Below, in pieces: positions 20,264 to 29,034 of a stretch of 64,000 nt of DNA. Source of the DNA: Chitinimonas sp. BJYL2. Its GTDB lineage: Bacteria; Pseudomonadota; Gammaproteobacteria; Burkholderiales; Chitinimonadaceae. Location: contig NZ_JANZKW010000001.1 in assembly GCF_027257935.1 (NCBI RefSeq), positions 372,001 to 436,000 of the forward strand, written 5' to 3'. A program made the translations under genes and the position numbers. Every line of letters begins with the position of its first letter. The first letter of the stretch is position 1. The notes under the pieces are model-generated. The model was not told where the DNA came from. It ran no database searches and saw only the letters and a program-made list of their open reading frames with translations.

Positions 20264-21153
20264 AACCCGCCCCGTCGCCTTCACTCGCCTATCTCCTGCT
20301 GACCCTGACCAGCCTGTTCTGGTCGGGCAATTTCGTCGTTGCCCGCGCGACCCATGCGGCGATCCCGCCCATGGCACTGAGTTTTGGCCGCTGGCTGATT
20401 GCGCTGATGATCCTGCTGCCGTTTGCGCTCAGGCCGATGTGGCGTGATCGCGCCTTGCTACGCGCGCAATGGCAACGCGTGGCCTTGCTCGGTGCGATCG
20501 GCGTGGCCGGTTTCAACTCACTGGCCTACGCCGGCCTGCATTTCACCAGCGCCACCAATGCGGTGCTCACCAACAGCTTCATACCCATCCTGATCCTGCC
20601 CTTGGGCGCGCTGTTCCTGGGTGAGCGCATCAGCCTGCGGCAGTGTCTGGGCGTCGCCATCAGTTTTGCTGGCGTGGCCATGATCTTCAGCCACGGCGAG
20701 CCGGGTCGGCTACTCCGGCTGGACCTCAACAAAGGTGACCTGCTGCTGTTGCTCGCAGCGCTGGATTGGGCGGTCTACACCCTGATGCTGCGCGGACTGG
20801 ACCCACGTATTGATCGGCTGGGCCTGCTGCTGGCCCTGGTGATCGTAGGGGTGATCTGCATCGCCCCGCTGCTGCTCTGGGAGCTAAGTAGCGGCGCACA
20901 GCTGGCCATGACCGGTGCCAATCTCGCCACCTTTGTGTATGTGGGGGTGTTTCCCTCGGTACTGGCCTATCTGTTCTACAACTACGGCGTTCAAGCCGTA
21001 GGCGCCTCGCGCGCCGGCAGCTTCATCCACCTGATGCCCGTGTTCGGCAGCGTGCTGGCCTGGCTATTCCTGGGGGAGCAGTTCGCCTGGTTCCACGCTG
21101 TAGGGATCGGCGCCATATTTGCCGGCCTGCTGTTGACCAGTCGGCACAGCTGA
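20260..21153 (+). CDS. EamA/DMT superfamily transporter
   Basis: The 297-residue protein has ten hydrophobic helices in two EamA repeats, typical of the drug/metabolite transporter superfamily (RhaT/YdcZ-like). The first repeat shows FWSGNFVVARATH and RWLIALMILLPFALRP; the second shows GAFAYVG-like segments and VGASRAGSFIHLMPVFGSVLA with a late LGEQFAWFHAVGIGAIFAG. It is an inner-membrane exporter of unknown substrate. It is the last of three overlapping genes. A long inverted repeat begins at the final base of its stop codon. Confidence 0.9.
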   Translation: MKPAPSPSLAYLLLTLTSLFWSGNFVVARATHAAIPPMALSFGRWLIALMILLPFALRPMWRDRALLRAQWQRVALLGAIGVAGFNSLAYAGLHFTSATNAVLTNSFIPILILPLGALFLGERISLRQCLGVAISFAGVAMIFSHGEPGRLLRLDLNKGDLLLLLAALDWAVYTLMLRGLDPRIDRLGLLLALVIVGVICIAPLLLWELSSGAQLAMTGANLATFVYVGVFPSVLAYLFYNYGVQAVGASRAGSFIHLMPVFGSVLAWLFLGEQFAWFHAVGIGAIFAGLLLTSRHS

Positions 21154-21207
21154 GCGCCTGTTCAATATCTTCTCGGCGCAGCATTGAAAAGATATTGAAC
21201 AGGCGCT
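21153..21207. repeat. Perfect 19-bp inverted repeat downstream of the EamA gene
   Basis: The arm at 21153-21171 (AGCGCCTGTTCAATATCTT) is perfectly complementary to 21189-21207, with a 17-base spacer. It lies between the EamA stop and the Ig-like lipoprotein start. No run of T follows, so it is a poor Rho-independent terminator. It could be a Rho-linked or processed RNA hairpin or a protein-binding palindrome. Confidence 0.8.
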
Positions 21208-21261
21208 TGGCAGGGCCTCGGCTACAATCGTTTCAGCTGTTTACCGCAAAGGATTCCCGCA

Positions 21262-23325
21262 GTGCTTATCCGCTTGAATATCGCCGGCTGGCGCAATGTA
21301 ATGGGTGTCGTCCTCACGGGTCTGTTGGCCGCCTGCGGCGGCGGCGCACCCGATACTGGCAGCAGTGGTGGTACGCCACCGGTGCTCACGCCTACCTTGT
21401 CGGTCAGCGTACTGAACGCCGCCAATGCCAGCAGCCAGACGCTCTATATCGGCGAAAGCGGTACCGCCACCGTCAAGCTATTGGATTCGACCGGCAAGGG
21501 TATCGGCGGCGCTATTGTGTCGCTCAGCATTGCCGATGCCACCCTGGGTGCTTTGGATGCAGGCACCGTACTGACGGATGCAAACGGGATTGCCAGCACA
21601 AGGCTTAGCGCCCCGCTGGACAAAACCGGTGCCACGACCTTGAGTGCAGCCGTCACCGTCGGCTCCAGCGCCCTGAGCAGCAGCTACAACTTTGCGGTGA
21701 AGCCGATCCAGCTCACACTCAGCCCGATTACGCTGGGCCTGACGGCCATCCAGCCCGGTGGCAGCGTTGGCGTAAGTGTGGAATTGGCCAACGCCGAGAC
21801 AGGCCAAGCCATCGAGACCCCGGCGACCGTGACCTTCACCTCGCCGTGCGTGGCCGCCAACCGCGCCAGTATCGACAGCCCGGTCAGCGTGCAAGCCAGT
21901 ACCGAGGGCGGCAAACGGGTTGCCCGTGCCAATGCCACCTATCAGGACAACGGCTGCACCGGCAGCGACAAGATCACCGCCACCGCCACCCTGGGTGCGA
22001 GTACGGCCAGCGTGAGCACCAGCCCCGATCTGCAGATCCAGCAAGCCTCATCGGCCCCGGCGTCGCTGGAGTTCGTCAGCGCTGTGCCCGCCAATATCTC
22101 GCTGGCAGGGATTGGCGGCACGACCGTATCGGCAGTTACTTTCAAACTCAGCGACAACTTTGGTAACCCGGTTGCCAACCAAACCGTCAATTTCAGCCTG
22201 AACTCGTCGGTGGGCGGTATCACGCTTACGCAGAGCAGCGGCATTACCCAGGCCGATGGCACAGTACAGGCTAGGGTGAATGCCGGCAGTGTGAGCACCG
22301 TGGTGCGCGTCACCGCCAGCCTGACCGTGAATGGCAATACGATCAGCAGCCAATCGAGCCAGCTCACGATCTCCACGGGCGTGCCGCATCAGAATGGCTT
22401 CTCCCTCGCCGCGAGTGTCTACAACCCTGAGTTCCTTGAGCGCGACGGTGAAGAGATCACGCTGACCGTGCAATCGGCAGACCGTTTCGGCAACCCGGTA
22501 CCCGATGGCACGCCCGTCAGCTTCAGCACCGAAGGGGGTATCGGCATCATCACGCCACAATGCCAGACCACCAATGGCACCTGCTCGGTCACCCTGCGCA
22601 GTGGCGGGAATCGTGGCGCCCTGGTTCAGGGTGGCCGGCAGACGATTCTGGCGCATACCGTCGGCGAGGAGAGCTTCAGCGACGTCAACGGCAACGGCGT
22701 ATTTGACCCGGGCGAGCCGTTCACCGATCTGGGCGAGGCCTTCATCAATGCCGATGAGAGCAACCACAGCAGCCCCAAGACCTTGCTCACCGTGAATGGC
22801 CAAACCTATGTAGAGCCGTTCATCGACTTCAACAGCAACAGCGCCTACACACCGGCCGATGGCCAGTACAACGGTCTGCTACGTAGCAATAGTGTGCCTT
22901 CCACGGCGCCCAAAACCGTCTCGGTCCGGGATTCGCTGGTCATCGTCTGGGCCGGCAGCACGCTCAACGAAGGCGGCTCGCCGGTCAGTGTGCCGACCCT
23001 GCTGTGCAGCAACGGCGTCACCGACATTGAAGCCAACATCACCCCGATCGACATTAACGGTAATCCCATCCCGGCCGGCAGCACTATTACGTTTGAAGTC
23101 ACGCCGTCCACCAGCACCACCACCGGCATCGTGAAGGTGGCAGGCGGCGAAAACCACACCATGCCCAGCACCAACATGCGTGAGACATTCCGCGCGAAGT
23201 TGAATGTTGCCTCGCCAGACGGGATCATTGCCGCGTGCCCGGCAGACAGCACGCAGAAATTGCTGGTCAAGATCAAGACGCCGAATCGGTCGGAAGTTAC
23301 CCTGCCGCCCGTGACGATTCAGTAA
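21262..23325 (+). CDS. Lipoprotein with bacterial Ig-like (Big-1) domains
   Basis: The 687-residue product begins with a signal peptide ending in the lipobox LLAAC, followed by a Gly/Ser-rich linker, so it is likely lipid-anchored at the outer membrane. Three or more Ig-like Big-1 modules follow, recognised by repeated [38 protein letters not shown] and [20 protein letters not shown] blocks. A mid-late segment ([12 protein letters not shown] and DFNSNS) looks like a calcium-binding loop. The GTG at 21262 is supported by AAAGGA eight bases upstream. Big-1 domains occur in intimin/invasin adhesins, but no beta-barrel or LysM domain is present. A surface or adhesion role is inferred. Confidence 0.85.
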   Translation: MLIRLNIAGWRNVMGVVLTGLLAACGGGAPDTGSSGGTPPVLTPTLSVSVLNAANASSQTLYIGESGTATVKLLDSTGKGIGGAIVSLSIADATLGALDAGTVLTDANGIASTRLSAPLDKTGATTLSAAVTVGSSALSSSYNFAVKPIQLTLSPITLGLTAIQPGGSVGVSVELANAETGQAIETPATVTFTSPCVAANRASIDSPVSVQASTEGGKRVARANATYQDNGCTGSDKITATATLGASTASVSTSPDLQIQQASSAPASLEFVSAVPANISLAGIGGTTVSAVTFKLSDNFGNPVANQTVNFSLNSSVGGITLTQSSGITQADGTVQARVNAGSVSTVVRVTASLTVNGNTISSQSSQLTISTGVPHQNGFSLAASVYNPEFLERDGEEITLTVQSADRFGNPVPDGTPVSFSTEGGIGIITPQCQTTNGTCSVTLRSGGNRGALVQGGRQTILAHTVGEESFSDVNGNGVFDPGEPFTDLGEAFINADESNHSSPKTLLTVNGQTYVEPFIDFNSNSAYTPADGQYNGLLRSNSVPSTAPKTVSVRDSLVIVWAGSTLNEGGSPVSVPTLLCSNGVTDIEANITPIDINGNPIPAGSTITFEVTPSTSTTTGIVKVAGGENHTMPSTNMRETFRAKLNVASPDGIIAACPADSTQKLLVKIKTPNRSEVTLPPVTIQ

Positions 23326-23347
23326 TGCACCTCATCAGGAAGTTGCC

Positions 23348-24220
23348 ATGAACGATACGCGCCACCCAGATATTGTCCCGTTCACCCGGCCCAGCGCCGT
23401 CAATCGCCGCGATTTCGTGGTGACCTCCCTGGCTGCCGGCTTTGCTCTGGCCGTCGCACCCGATGCCAGCGCGAATGTCATCACCACGCCCAGCGACGGG
23501 CTGGTGGCCGGCGAAGTGAAGATCCCCGTGGGTGATGGCGAATTGCCGGGCTATCGGGCCATGCCGCAGGGTGCCGGCCCGTTCCCGGTAGTGCTGGTGG
23601 TGCAGGAGATTTTCGGCGTGCATGAGCACATCCGCGATGTGTGCCGGCGCTTTGCCAAGGCCGGTTACTTTGCGGTAGCTCCCGAGATGTACGCGCGTCA
23701 GGGCGATGTATCGCAACTCAAGACCATTGACGATATCCGCAAGATCGTCGAGCAGGTGCCAGACAAACAGGTCATGAGCGATCTGGACAAAACCGTGGCT
23801 TGGGCCAAAACCACCGGCAAGGCTGATGTCTCACGCCTTGCGGTGACCGGCTTTTGCTGGGGCGGCCGCATAACCTGGCTGTATGCCGCGCACAACCCGG
23901 CACTCAAGGCCGGCGTGGCTTGGTATGGCAGGCTGGTCGGCAAGGCCGGCGAGATGACCCCGAAGCATCCGGTCGATCTAGCCGCAGAACTCAAAGCCCC
24001 GGTGCTGGGCCTCTACGGCAGCGCCGATACCGGCATTCCCAACGAAACCGTGGACCAGATGCGCGCCGCCATCAAGGCTGCGGGCAAACCCAGCGATATC
24101 GTGCTGTACCCCGACATGCCCCACGGCTTTCACGCCGATTACCGGCCCAGCTATCGCAAAGAAGCAGCCGAGGATGGCTGGAAGCGTCTGCTGGCTTGGT
24201 TCAAACAACATGGGGCTTAA
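23348..24220 (+). CDS. Dienelactone hydrolase family protein with Tat signal
   Basis: The 290-residue product has a twin-arginine signal ([21 protein letters not shown] at 20-21) and a dienelactone hydrolase fold. The Cys nucleophile is in GFCWGG (about 169), with acid and base residues in YGSADTGIP and [31 protein letters not shown] near the N terminus is also typical. The family cleaves lactones and esters; the in vivo substrate cannot be told from sequence. Tat export suggests a periplasmic form. It starts 22 bp after the Ig-like lipoprotein and is convergent with the gspE-like gene. There are no chlorocatechol genes nearby, so an aromatic pathway role is unsupported. Confidence 0.9.
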   Translation: MNDTRHPDIVPFTRPSAVNRRDFVVTSLAAGFALAVAPDASANVITTPSDGLVAGEVKIPVGDGELPGYRAMPQGAGPFPVVLVVQEIFGVHEHIRDVCRRFAKAGYFAVAPEMYARQGDVSQLKTIDDIRKIVEQVPDKQVMSDLDKTVAWAKTTGKADVSRLAVTGFCWGGRITWLYAAHNPALKAGVAWYGRLVGKAGEMTPKHPVDLAAELKAPVLGLYGSADTGIPNETVDQMRAAIKAAGKPSDIVLYPDMPHGFHADYRPSYRKEAAEDGWKRLLAWFKQHGA

Positions 24221-24235
24221 GCGACGGGTTCGGTC

Positions 24236-25993
24236 TCACAGGCACTCCTGATAGACCTCCGTCAGTGACACAATCCCCTGTTGAGCCAAACTGAGGCCAT
24301 GCATATGGAGCGGTCTCATGCCATCTTCAATGGCCACCCGCTCCAGCGTGGCCGATGAGACTTGCGCGGCGATCTGTTCACGCAGGCGATGGCTGAATGG
24401 CATGATCTCGTAGACCATGATGCGGCCGCTGAAACCCGTGCCATGGCAATGGGCACAGCCCGTGCCGTGGTAGAACGGTTCACTCGGTGCAACACCGAAA
24501 CGCTGCAAGATGTGATCGGCCACCGCCTCTGGCGCCTTGCAGTAACTGCAGTTGCGCCTGACCAATCGCTGTCCGAGTACCCCCAGCAAACTGGTGCGGA
24601 TCAAGTGGTTGCTCATGCCCATTTCCTGCAGGCGCAGTACAGCTTGTGATGCATTGTTGGTGTGCAGCGTACTGGCTACGAAGTGGCCTGTGAGCGCACT
24701 CTCAAGCGCGATGCGTGCCGTCTCTGCATCCCGGATCTCACCAATCATGACAACATCGGGATCGTGTCTCAGGATATGGCGCAATGCGCGAGGAAAACCG
24801 AAATCGATGGCTTCCGTCAGTTGTATTTGCCGCACCCCCGGCAACTCGTACTCCACCGGGTCCTCGACCGTTACGATGTTCAGCGTTCTGCCCAAGAGTT
24901 GCTGTAAGGCAGCATAGAGCGTTGTGGTCTTGCCAGAGCCTGTAGGACCCGTGACCAGCAACATACCGTTGTTGTGCGAAATCAAGTCACGGAATACCCG
25001 CTCATCGTGCTCACTGAAGCCGACTTCGCCCAAGGAGAGGATGCCTCTGCGCTTGTTGAGTATCCGTATGACAACGCTCTCGCCATGTAACGTCGGAATG
25101 TTCGACACACGCAGGTCAATCTTGTTGTCACCATCCACGACACGGGCATGGCCATCCTGAGGCAGGCGATGCTCAGCGATATTCAAGCGGGAGATGATCT
25201 TCACTCGTCCCACCACCGCTCTGAGAAGGCCCGCATCGAGACGGCGTATCGGCACCAGCGTGCCATGGATGCGATATTGCAAAGAGACGTAACCCACATC
25301 GGGCACGAGATGGATGTCGGAGGCTTCATGCCGGATGGCATCCAGCAGAATGGTGTCGACCAGCTGGACGATGGGCTGTTGTTTGGCCTCCAGCTCGACC
25401 CGCTGCAGATTGCGAACCTCGTGCTGATCCGTGTCATCCAGCTTCAGGCGCGCATCACCAATTGCCGCCCACGATGGGTCGAAGTAACTCTCGATCGTCT
25501 GCTCAAGCACGCCGCGCTCTGCCAGCACGATGAGCGGGCGTAACTGGGTCGCAAAACGCAAGGTGTCTAACAGCGCCTGATCGGGCAATTTGGCGGCGGC
25601 CAGCACAATATGCTCACCCTCGCAAAACAAGGGCAACAACTGGTGACGGTAGACAAGCTCCGCGGGGAAGCGCGCGAGTGCGTCTGGCGTTGGGACAAAA
25701 TTTTCCAGTGCCACCCTGGGCGTCCCTAGCAACAACGCCACAGCAAAATCCAGTGTGTGCTGATCGATCAGACCCAATCCGACCAGGATGTCGCCAATCC
25801 TGCGTCCTGGCTGCTTCTGCTGCACGGCCAGTGCCACTTCAATCGCACGATCCGAGACCAAGTCATGCTCTCTCAGCATTCTTCCCAGCGGCACCGCTTC
25901 CAGGTCGGCCACCTCATAGATGAACCGTTTGAGCGCCTCGACATCATGCAGTATCAGTTCGCGTACCGCACGCTCAGTGTTGGTGGTATCCAT
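24236..25993 (-). CDS. GspE/PilB-type secretion ATPase (orphan)
   Basis: The 585-residue protein is a type II/IV pilus-type traffic ATPase. An N-terminal GspE-II/MshE-like region (about 60-170, with RRIGDILVGLGLIDQHTLDFA) precedes the ATPase. Walker A is GPTGSGKTT (about 347), followed by the Asp box IVTVEDPVEYELPG and Walker B VVMIGEIRDAETA. A zinc-type tetracysteine (CSYC near 483, CAHCHG near 511) is present, as in assembly rather than retraction ATPases. It should power pseudopilus or pilus assembly at the inner membrane. No GspF, pilin or secretin gene is next to it, so its partners must lie elsewhere. Confidence 0.92.
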   Translation of the reverse strand: MDTTNTERAVRELILHDVEALKRFIYEVADLEAVPLGRMLREHDLVSDRAIEVALAVQQKQPGRRIGDILVGLGLIDQHTLDFAVALLLGTPRVALENFVPTPDALARFPAELVYRHQLLPLFCEGEHIVLAAAKLPDQALLDTLRFATQLRPLIVLAERGVLEQTIESYFDPSWAAIGDARLKLDDTDQHEVRNLQRVELEAKQQPIVQLVDTILLDAIRHEASDIHLVPDVGYVSLQYRIHGTLVPIRRLDAGLLRAVVGRVKIISRLNIAEHRLPQDGHARVVDGDNKIDLRVSNIPTLHGESVVIRILNKRRGILSLGEVGFSEHDERVFRDLISHNNGMLLVTGPTGSGKTTTLYAALQQLLGRTLNIVTVEDPVEYELPGVRQIQLTEAIDFGFPRALRHILRHDPDVVMIGEIRDAETARIALESALTGHFVASTLHTNNASQAVLRLQEMGMSNHLIRTSLLGVLGQRLVRRNCSYCKAPEAVADHILQRFGVAPSEPFYHGTGCAHCHGTGFSGRIMVYEIMPFSHRLREQIAAQVSSATLERVAIEDGMRPLHMHGLSLAQQGIVSLTEVYQECL

Positions 25994-26165
25994 TCTCAGG
26001 CTCCCTGGCTAGACGCGGAAATACTGAACCACCAGTCCTGATAACGACTGGCCTTTTGTTCAACATATCCGTTCTGGATCGGGCGCTGCTTTACCTAGAT
26101 CAAACACCTGGCGTTTGATACGGATACCAGCCTGGCTGGCGATGGGCGGCACTCACCTGTGGCGC

Positions 26166-26588
26166 TTAGCGTCGTGCCACCAAGCTCGCTGCGGGGTTGT
26201 CGGCTTTGGATCTGCTTTGACGAACAGGCTGCTGGTCCACAATCTGTCGCAACGATTCCCCACGGAAACGCGCGGCCTGCGCACGGAATGCCAGTGCCTG
26301 CTGGCGATAGTGCTCACCCAGGCGTTGCATTTCCAGCGGCAACATCAGGTTAGACGGACGCTTGCTCATGGAAGCCGCCAGCTGCTCCAGCACCACGGCC
26401 TGCACTTCGTAGCTTTCGGCTCGCAGTTCGGGTGGCTGGTTGTACCAGACGTTGGGCACGGATACGCACTCGCCGGTATCGAGATAGCGGTAGACCAGCT
26501 GCCCGGCGCGCAAGTGCGCCTGCGCGGGTTCGGCAAGTTCGTGCGCACGATGGCGTTGCAGGGTGGCTTCAAACGTCGGGGTATCCAA
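26166..26588 (-). CDS. Hypothetical protein
   Basis: The 140-residue product is not recognised. It is soluble and helical, with QLVYRYLDTGECVSVPNVWYNQPPE in the first half and a basic C terminus (RQSRSKADNPAASLVARR). No signal peptide or membrane segment is present. A TTG start at 26588 is supported by GGAG six bases upstream. It is transcribed leftward toward the gspE-like gene across a 172 bp gap. That gap holds a small hairpin (26099-26119, arms of seven bases) without a T run, and nothing else that I recognise. Confidence 0.6.
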   Translation of the reverse strand: MDTPTFEATLQRHRAHELAEPAQAHLRAGQLVYRYLDTGECVSVPNVWYNQPPELRAESYEVQAVVLEQLAASMSKRPSNLMLPLEMQRLGEHYRQQALAFRAQAARFRGESLRQIVDQQPVRQSRSKADNPAASLVARR

Positions 26589-26803
26589 TTTCTGCTCCAG
26601 TCATAACGACTCACGGCTCGGTTGACCGCCTATGGCAACCATTAACGCGCGGGTCTGGGCATCAGTTGACCGCAAGCCACATGAACGGATGCTGAAGCCA
26701 AACAGTGAGCAACAATTGCCAGCCGGGCGAACGCCGCCTAAAGTGCTTGCGCACCCCGGCGGCAACATGTCGCCACTCCACTGCCAGACCAAGGACAACC
26801 GGT

Positions 26804-27547
26804 TTGACCACTGCCGCCCTGCAACTCGATCAACTGAGCAAACACTTCGGTGAGCGCAAAGCCGTCGACAACCTCAACCTCAGCATCCCGTCCGGCTGCT
26901 TCTATGCCTTGCTAGGCCATAACGGTGCCGGCAAGACCACCACACTACGCATGATTGCCGGCCTGACCCGGCCTGATTACGGCCATGTGCGCATTCTTGG
27001 CCGCGATATCGTCATGGAACCGGAGGCCGCCAAGCGGCCGCTGGCCTTCCTGCCCGATGAGCCACAGCTGTACGGCAAGCTGCGCCCGCTCGAATACCTG
27101 GAATATGTAGCAGGCCTGTGGGGCATTGCCGCCGATGTAGCTGAATCCCGCGCGCGCGAACTGCTCGAATGGACCGATCTATGGGATCACCGCAGTGAAT
27201 ACAGCGAAGGCTTCTCGCGTGGCATGCAACAGAAACTCGCACTCTGCGGCGCGCTGATCCATGAACCGCGCCTGCTGTTGCTGGACGAGCCGCTGACCGG
27301 CCTGGATGTGGGCGCCGCCCGCCAGGTCAAGGACCTGCTGCAGAAGAAGGTCAGTGAGGGCTGTACCGTGGTGCTGACCACCCACATTCTCGAAGTCGCC
27401 GAAAAACTCGCCGAGGTAATCGGCGTCATCGCCAACGGCAAACTGATCGCCGAGGGCAGCCTGGCCGCGCTGCGCGAACGCGTGGGCCGTGGCGATGCCA
27501 GCCTCGAAGACATCTTCCTGCATCTGCATGACGAGGCCAGCTCGTGA
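26804..27547 (+). CDS. ABC transporter ATP-binding protein
   Basis: The 247-residue nucleotide-binding subunit has Walker A GHNGAGKTTTLRM (about 40-50), a Q-loop near LPDEPQLYGKL and signature YSEGFSRGMQQKLAL (FSRGM in place of LSGGQ). Walker B is LLLLDEPLTGLD and the switch His is in VVLTTHILE. It matches CcmA/NatA-type exporters. A TTG start at 26804 is supported by AAGGA eight bases upstream; the longer upstream in-frame sequence has no credible start. Its stop overlaps the GTG of the permease (GTGA). The substrate is unknown. Confidence 0.92.
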   Translation: MTTAALQLDQLSKHFGERKAVDNLNLSIPSGCFYALLGHNGAGKTTTLRMIAGLTRPDYGHVRILGRDIVMEPEAAKRPLAFLPDEPQLYGKLRPLEYLEYVAGLWGIAADVAESRARELLEWTDLWDHRSEYSEGFSRGMQQKLALCGALIHEPRLLLLDEPLTGLDVGAARQVKDLLQKKVSEGCTVVLTTHILEVAEKLAEVIGVIANGKLIAEGSLAALRERVGRGDASLEDIFLHLHDEASS

Positions 27548-29034
27548 AGCTGTCGCCCGCACCCGGCAGCGTGCTGTGGCTGCTCAAGTGGGATCTGATC
27601 CAGCTGTATAACTGGTTCAGCCAGGGCGAAGCCAAGCGTCTGGGCACGCGCTGGCGCTGGGCCTACCGCGCCTTCTGGCTGCTGCTGATCCATAGCCCCG
27701 CACTGCTGATCATGCTGCTGCCCACGCCCAGCCGCGACCCCAGCGAGGCCCGCGTGGCCCGTGATATCGCCTTCACCTTTCTGGGCGGCATGCTGTTCCT
27801 GTCGATGGTATTCATGGCGGTGTACACCTCGGTCAGCGCGCTGGCCGAGCGCAAGTACACGGAAACCGTGCTGACCAGCCCTCTGCCTGCCAACACATTG
27901 GGGCGCTGGTTCATCGGCAGCAATGCGCTGGGGACGCTGGTGGGCATGCCCTTGTTCGTGCTGCCCTTCGTCAATGTGATCGCCCTGTCAGGCCGTCCAC
28001 AGGCCTTGCTGGTGTACGCCAGCATTGCCGGCTATGCCTTGCTGGCCGCGTGTATCGGCGTGGCCGCCTCGTTCAGCCTGCAGCGCATCCTCGGCACCGC
28101 GCGTGCCAAGCGTTACGTGGGCATCATCGGCATGACGCTGCTGATCTCCAGCGGCATCCTGATCAGCCTGGGCATGAAAGCCCTCCAGCGCGCGCAGTTC
28201 GAGCCGCAGCTCTGGCATGAATTCGTAGCAGGCACCTTGCGTGGCCACTGGCTGCCCTCGCTGGCCGTGCTGCTGGCAGGCATCCTGGCCTGGCGGCTGA
28301 TGGCACCGATTGCAGCGCGCGGCGTCTACGCGTCGGCACAGGTGCAGGCACCGCCGCGCAGCGCCCCGAAAAGTACCCGCGCCCGCTTCAGCAACTCGCC
28401 GGTCCGCGCGCTGCTCACCAAGGAATGGCGGCTGATGCTGCGCCATCCGATGCTGGCAATGAACCTTGCCAACCCGATGATGATGCTGATCTTCCCGCTG
28501 ATGCACATGATCGACGGCAAAGGTGACTGGCGTGAAGCCATGAACATGACCGTCGCCTTTTCTGGTGGCATGGTGGTGATGACCGCGCACTCGCTGTGCT
28601 GGGCTGCCAGCGCGATGGATGAATCACCCTCGCTGCTGTGGTCCTCACCCATGCCGCGCGAGCAGTGGCGGCGCTATCAGCTGCTTGCGGGGCTGATCCC
28701 GACCTGGCTGGCGATGTTGCCCTTGCTGGCGATTGTGGCCTGGGTATCGCCGATGAAAGCACTGGGGCTGGCCGTGATTTCCTTCGCGGGCGCGATTGCC
28801 GGCGGCCTGCTCGCCCAGGCGTTTTATCGTCCGGTCCCCCGCCACGAACGCAATATGCAATACGGCATGAAGGCGCCGCAGGTGATGGCGATGATGGCTT
28901 ACGGTGCCGTGTGGGGCGGCCTCTCCACTGCGCTCAATGGTTTCGCCCTCGGCCTGACCTTGTTGCCGATTGCGCTCGGTGTGCCAGCCTGGTTGCTGAT
29001 GCGCCAGGAAGAACGGGAATTCCTGCATGACTGA
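27544..29034 (+). CDS. ABC transporter permease (ABC-2 like)
   Basis: The 496-residue product is an integral membrane protein with about ten to twelve hydrophobic helices, for example AFWLLLIHSPALLIMLL, FLGGMLFLSMVFMAVYT and YVGIIGMTLLISSGILISLG. A basic soluble loop (SAPKSTRARFSNSPVRALLTKEWRLMLRHPM) separates the two halves. It partners the preceding ATPase as an exporter of unknown substrate. The GTG start overlaps the ATPase stop, and its own end overlaps the exonuclease I start by eight bases, so the three are coupled. No accessory membrane-fusion gene is present. Confidence 0.85.
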   Translation: MKLSPAPGSVLWLLKWDLIQLYNWFSQGEAKRLGTRWRWAYRAFWLLLIHSPALLIMLLPTPSRDPSEARVARDIAFTFLGGMLFLSMVFMAVYTSVSALAERKYTETVLTSPLPANTLGRWFIGSNALGTLVGMPLFVLPFVNVIALSGRPQALLVYASIAGYALLAACIGVAASFSLQRILGTARAKRYVGIIGMTLLISSGILISLGMKALQRAQFEPQLWHEFVAGTLRGHWLPSLAVLLAGILAWRLMAPIAARGVYASAQVQAPPRSAPKSTRARFSNSPVRALLTKEWRLMLRHPMLAMNLANPMMMLIFPLMHMIDGKGDWREAMNMTVAFSGGMVVMTAHSLCWAASAMDESPSLLWSSPMPREQWRRYQLLAGLIPTWLAMLPLLAIVAWVSPMKALGLAVISFAGAIAGGLLAQAFYRPVPRHERNMQYGMKAPQVMAMMAYGAVWGGLSTALNGFALGLTLLPIALGVPAWLLMRQEEREFLHD

